NCBI GenBank assembly: GCA_018715445.1
Contig: DVLP01000069.1
Location: 1 to 5,756, forward strand
From: Candidatus Avipropionibacterium avicola
GTDB taxonomy: Bacteria; Actinomycetota; Actinomycetes; Propionibacteriales; Propionibacteriaceae
Direction: 5' to 3'
Length of the DNA: 5,756 nucleotides
Each line of letters starts with the position of its first letter. Within the stretch, counting starts at the first letter, position 1. A model generated the notes under the pieces. That model did no database searches, was not told the DNA's origin, and worked only from the letters and a program-made list of their open reading frames with translations. Positions 5,129 to 5,756 of this stretch are shown here, in pieces. A program made the position numbers and the translations under genes.

Positions 5129-5189
5129 GCGCAATGGTCACGGGGAGGGCCCGAGTCGCTGCTCAGACCCCTCCGCGTGACCACTGCGC
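5129..5189. terminator. Long imperfect hairpin between convergent genes, probable bidirectional terminator
   Basis: The arms 5129-5149 and 5169-5189 pair at 19 of 21 positions: GCGCA with TGCGC, a mismatch, TGGTCACG with CGTGACCA, a mismatch, then GGAGGG with CCCTCC. The 19-base apex can add a small GAG/CTC pairing. It lies 38 bases after the phosphatase stop and 19 bases beyond the stop of the convergent membrane protein gene, exactly where a shared terminator is expected. No T-tract follows on either strand. Other explanations are a regulator site (GGTCACG...CGTGACC) or a mobile remnant. Confidence 0.65.
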
Positions 5190-5208
5190 GTGACGACGGC
5201 GTCAGAGA

Positions 5209-5727
5209 TCAGCACAGGGAGCTGTGCTGCAGAGCCTCGCCGGGGCGGACCGGTTCGGGCGGGGTGACCACTGCGGTGGCGAGGCGTCCGCGGATGCCGG
5301 CGGCCAGCACCAACCCGGTCGGAACCAGGGCCAGGCTGAACCCGGAGAACGGTCCGATCAGGCCGATGCAGAGCACGACCCAGGCCACCAGCACGATCCC
5401 GACCGACACGGGCGGGGTGTGGCCGCGGCGGGCCATCGAGGCCAGCAGGATCGCCACGGCGATCAGGGCCGGCTCGAAGCCGCCGGGCTGGGCCCAGAAG
5501 GCGGCCAAGGCGTCGGCTCCGGCGGTGCCGTCCCGGAGCGCTCCGGCGGCCCAGTCGGACCAGTGGGAGGTCCCCATGACGACGGCATGCAACACGGCGA
5601 TGGCTCCCGTGGTGATGGCGCCGGCCATGGTCAGCCGCGTCCCGGGAGGGCGGGAGTCTGCCTGCTGGGGCCGGCGGACCTGTGGGGAATCGGATGTGCG
5701 GGGCTGGGTGATGTCCATGTCCCCCAT
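5209..5727 (-). CDS. Small four-helix membrane protein, resembles DUF6463 family
   Basis: The product (172 residues from the ATG at 5727) begins with a polar, Pro/Arg-rich cytoplasmic-looking stretch of about 30 residues. Four hydrophobic segments follow, at about 35-52, 86-99, 107-125 and 130-145. HWSDWAAG, AAFWAQPGGFEPALI, RRGHTPPVSVG, PFSGFSLALVP and the four-helix plan resemble my memory of the uncharacterised DUF6463 family; I cannot verify this. No catalytic motif is apparent and no function can be proposed. The start is uncertain: TTG at 5733, ATG at 5727 and ATG at 5718 are all in frame, and none has a well-spaced ribosome binding site (GGGGGA is one base before 5718). A leaderless transcript, common in actinobacteria, is possible. 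Its last codons form a hairpin. It converges with the phosphatase gene, and its promoter lies at or beyond the window edge. Confidence 0.8.
   Translation of the reverse strand: MGDMDITQPRTSDSPQVRRPQQADSRPPGTRLTMAGAITTGAIAVLHAVVMGTSHWSDWAAGALRDGTAGADALAAFWAQPGGFEPALIAVAILLASMARRGHTPPVSVGIVLVAWVVLCIGLIGPFSGFSLALVPTGLVLAAGIRGRLATAVVTPPEPVRPGEALQHSSLC
5210..5229 (-). terminator. Perfect hairpin overlapping the stop codon of the membrane protein gene
   Basis: CAGCACAG (5210-5217) and CTGTGCTG (5222-5229) form a perfect 8-bp stem with a four-base loop. On the minus strand it covers the last codons (QHSSLC) and two bases of the TGA stop at 5211-5209. The RNA after it reads UCUCUGACG, only mildly U-rich. 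It could assist termination or block 3' exonuclease digestion together with the 5129-5189 hairpin. Confidence 0.55.
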
Positions 5728-5756
5728 CGTCAAACGGCATGACCCCGGGGCGACTC

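Noticed and set aside
4275..5141. A 288-codon minus-strand frame opposite the histidine phosphatase
   Set aside because: It lies antisense to a gene with clear catalytic motifs, crosses the tRNA and has low-complexity Gly/Arg/Val composition.
5138..5740. A 200-codon minus-strand frame starting at the ATG at 5740, overlapping the membrane protein
   Set aside because: It is His/Arg/Pro-rich with no hydrophobic pattern, while the alternative frame encodes four clean membrane segments.
1..5756. A defence system, mobile element, prophage or biosynthetic cluster
   Set aside because: All six protein genes are housekeeping or small uncharacterised single genes with uniform composition. There is no integrase, transposase, direct-repeat attachment site or CRISPR-like spacing.

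Overview
The window is very GC-rich, codes with strong G/C third-position bias and uses GTG starts freely. Together with the gene order this points to a high-GC Gram-positive actinobacterium. The family Propionibacteriaceae is my guess, inferred from protein style only. Nothing suggests a plasmid, phage or island: I see no transposase, integrase, CRISPR array or toxin-antitoxin pair.

Layout. Four housekeeping genes run leftward on the minus strand: glmU (4101 to 2617), prs (2620 to 1643), rplY/ctc (1389 to 742) and pth (668 to 69). glmU and prs overlap by 4 bases. A 253-base gap separates prs from rplY. It holds two near-identical hairpin repeats just after prs and a nested inverted-repeat structure in what would be the rplY mRNA leader. 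A 73-base gap with a GC-rich hairpin separates rplY from pth. The first 68 bases, beyond the pth stop codon, contain a short tandem repeat. Going right from the divergent intergenic region (4102-4280) come a tRNA-Gln(UUG) gene (4281-4359), a histidine phosphatase gene starting only 26 bases later (4386-5090), and a convergent four-helix membrane protein gene (about 5727 to 5209). The last two converge on a hairpin-rich intergenic stretch.

Functions. GlmU makes UDP-GlcNAc for peptidoglycan. Prs makes PRPP for nucleotides, histidine, tryptophan and NAD. L25/Ctc binds 5S rRNA in the large ribosomal subunit. Pth recycles peptidyl-tRNA. The glmU-prs-rplY-pth order with a glutamine tRNA beside glmU matches the arrangement I recall from mycobacteria (where lpqT lies between prs and rplY; it is absent here), so this is an ancestral actinobacterial core locus.

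I found no undescribed multi-gene system. The points most worth a second look are non-coding: the foldable rplY leader with mutually exclusive pairings, the unusual geometry of the tRNA-Gln, the very tight tRNA-to-phosphatase junction, and the long inverted repeat between the convergent genes.
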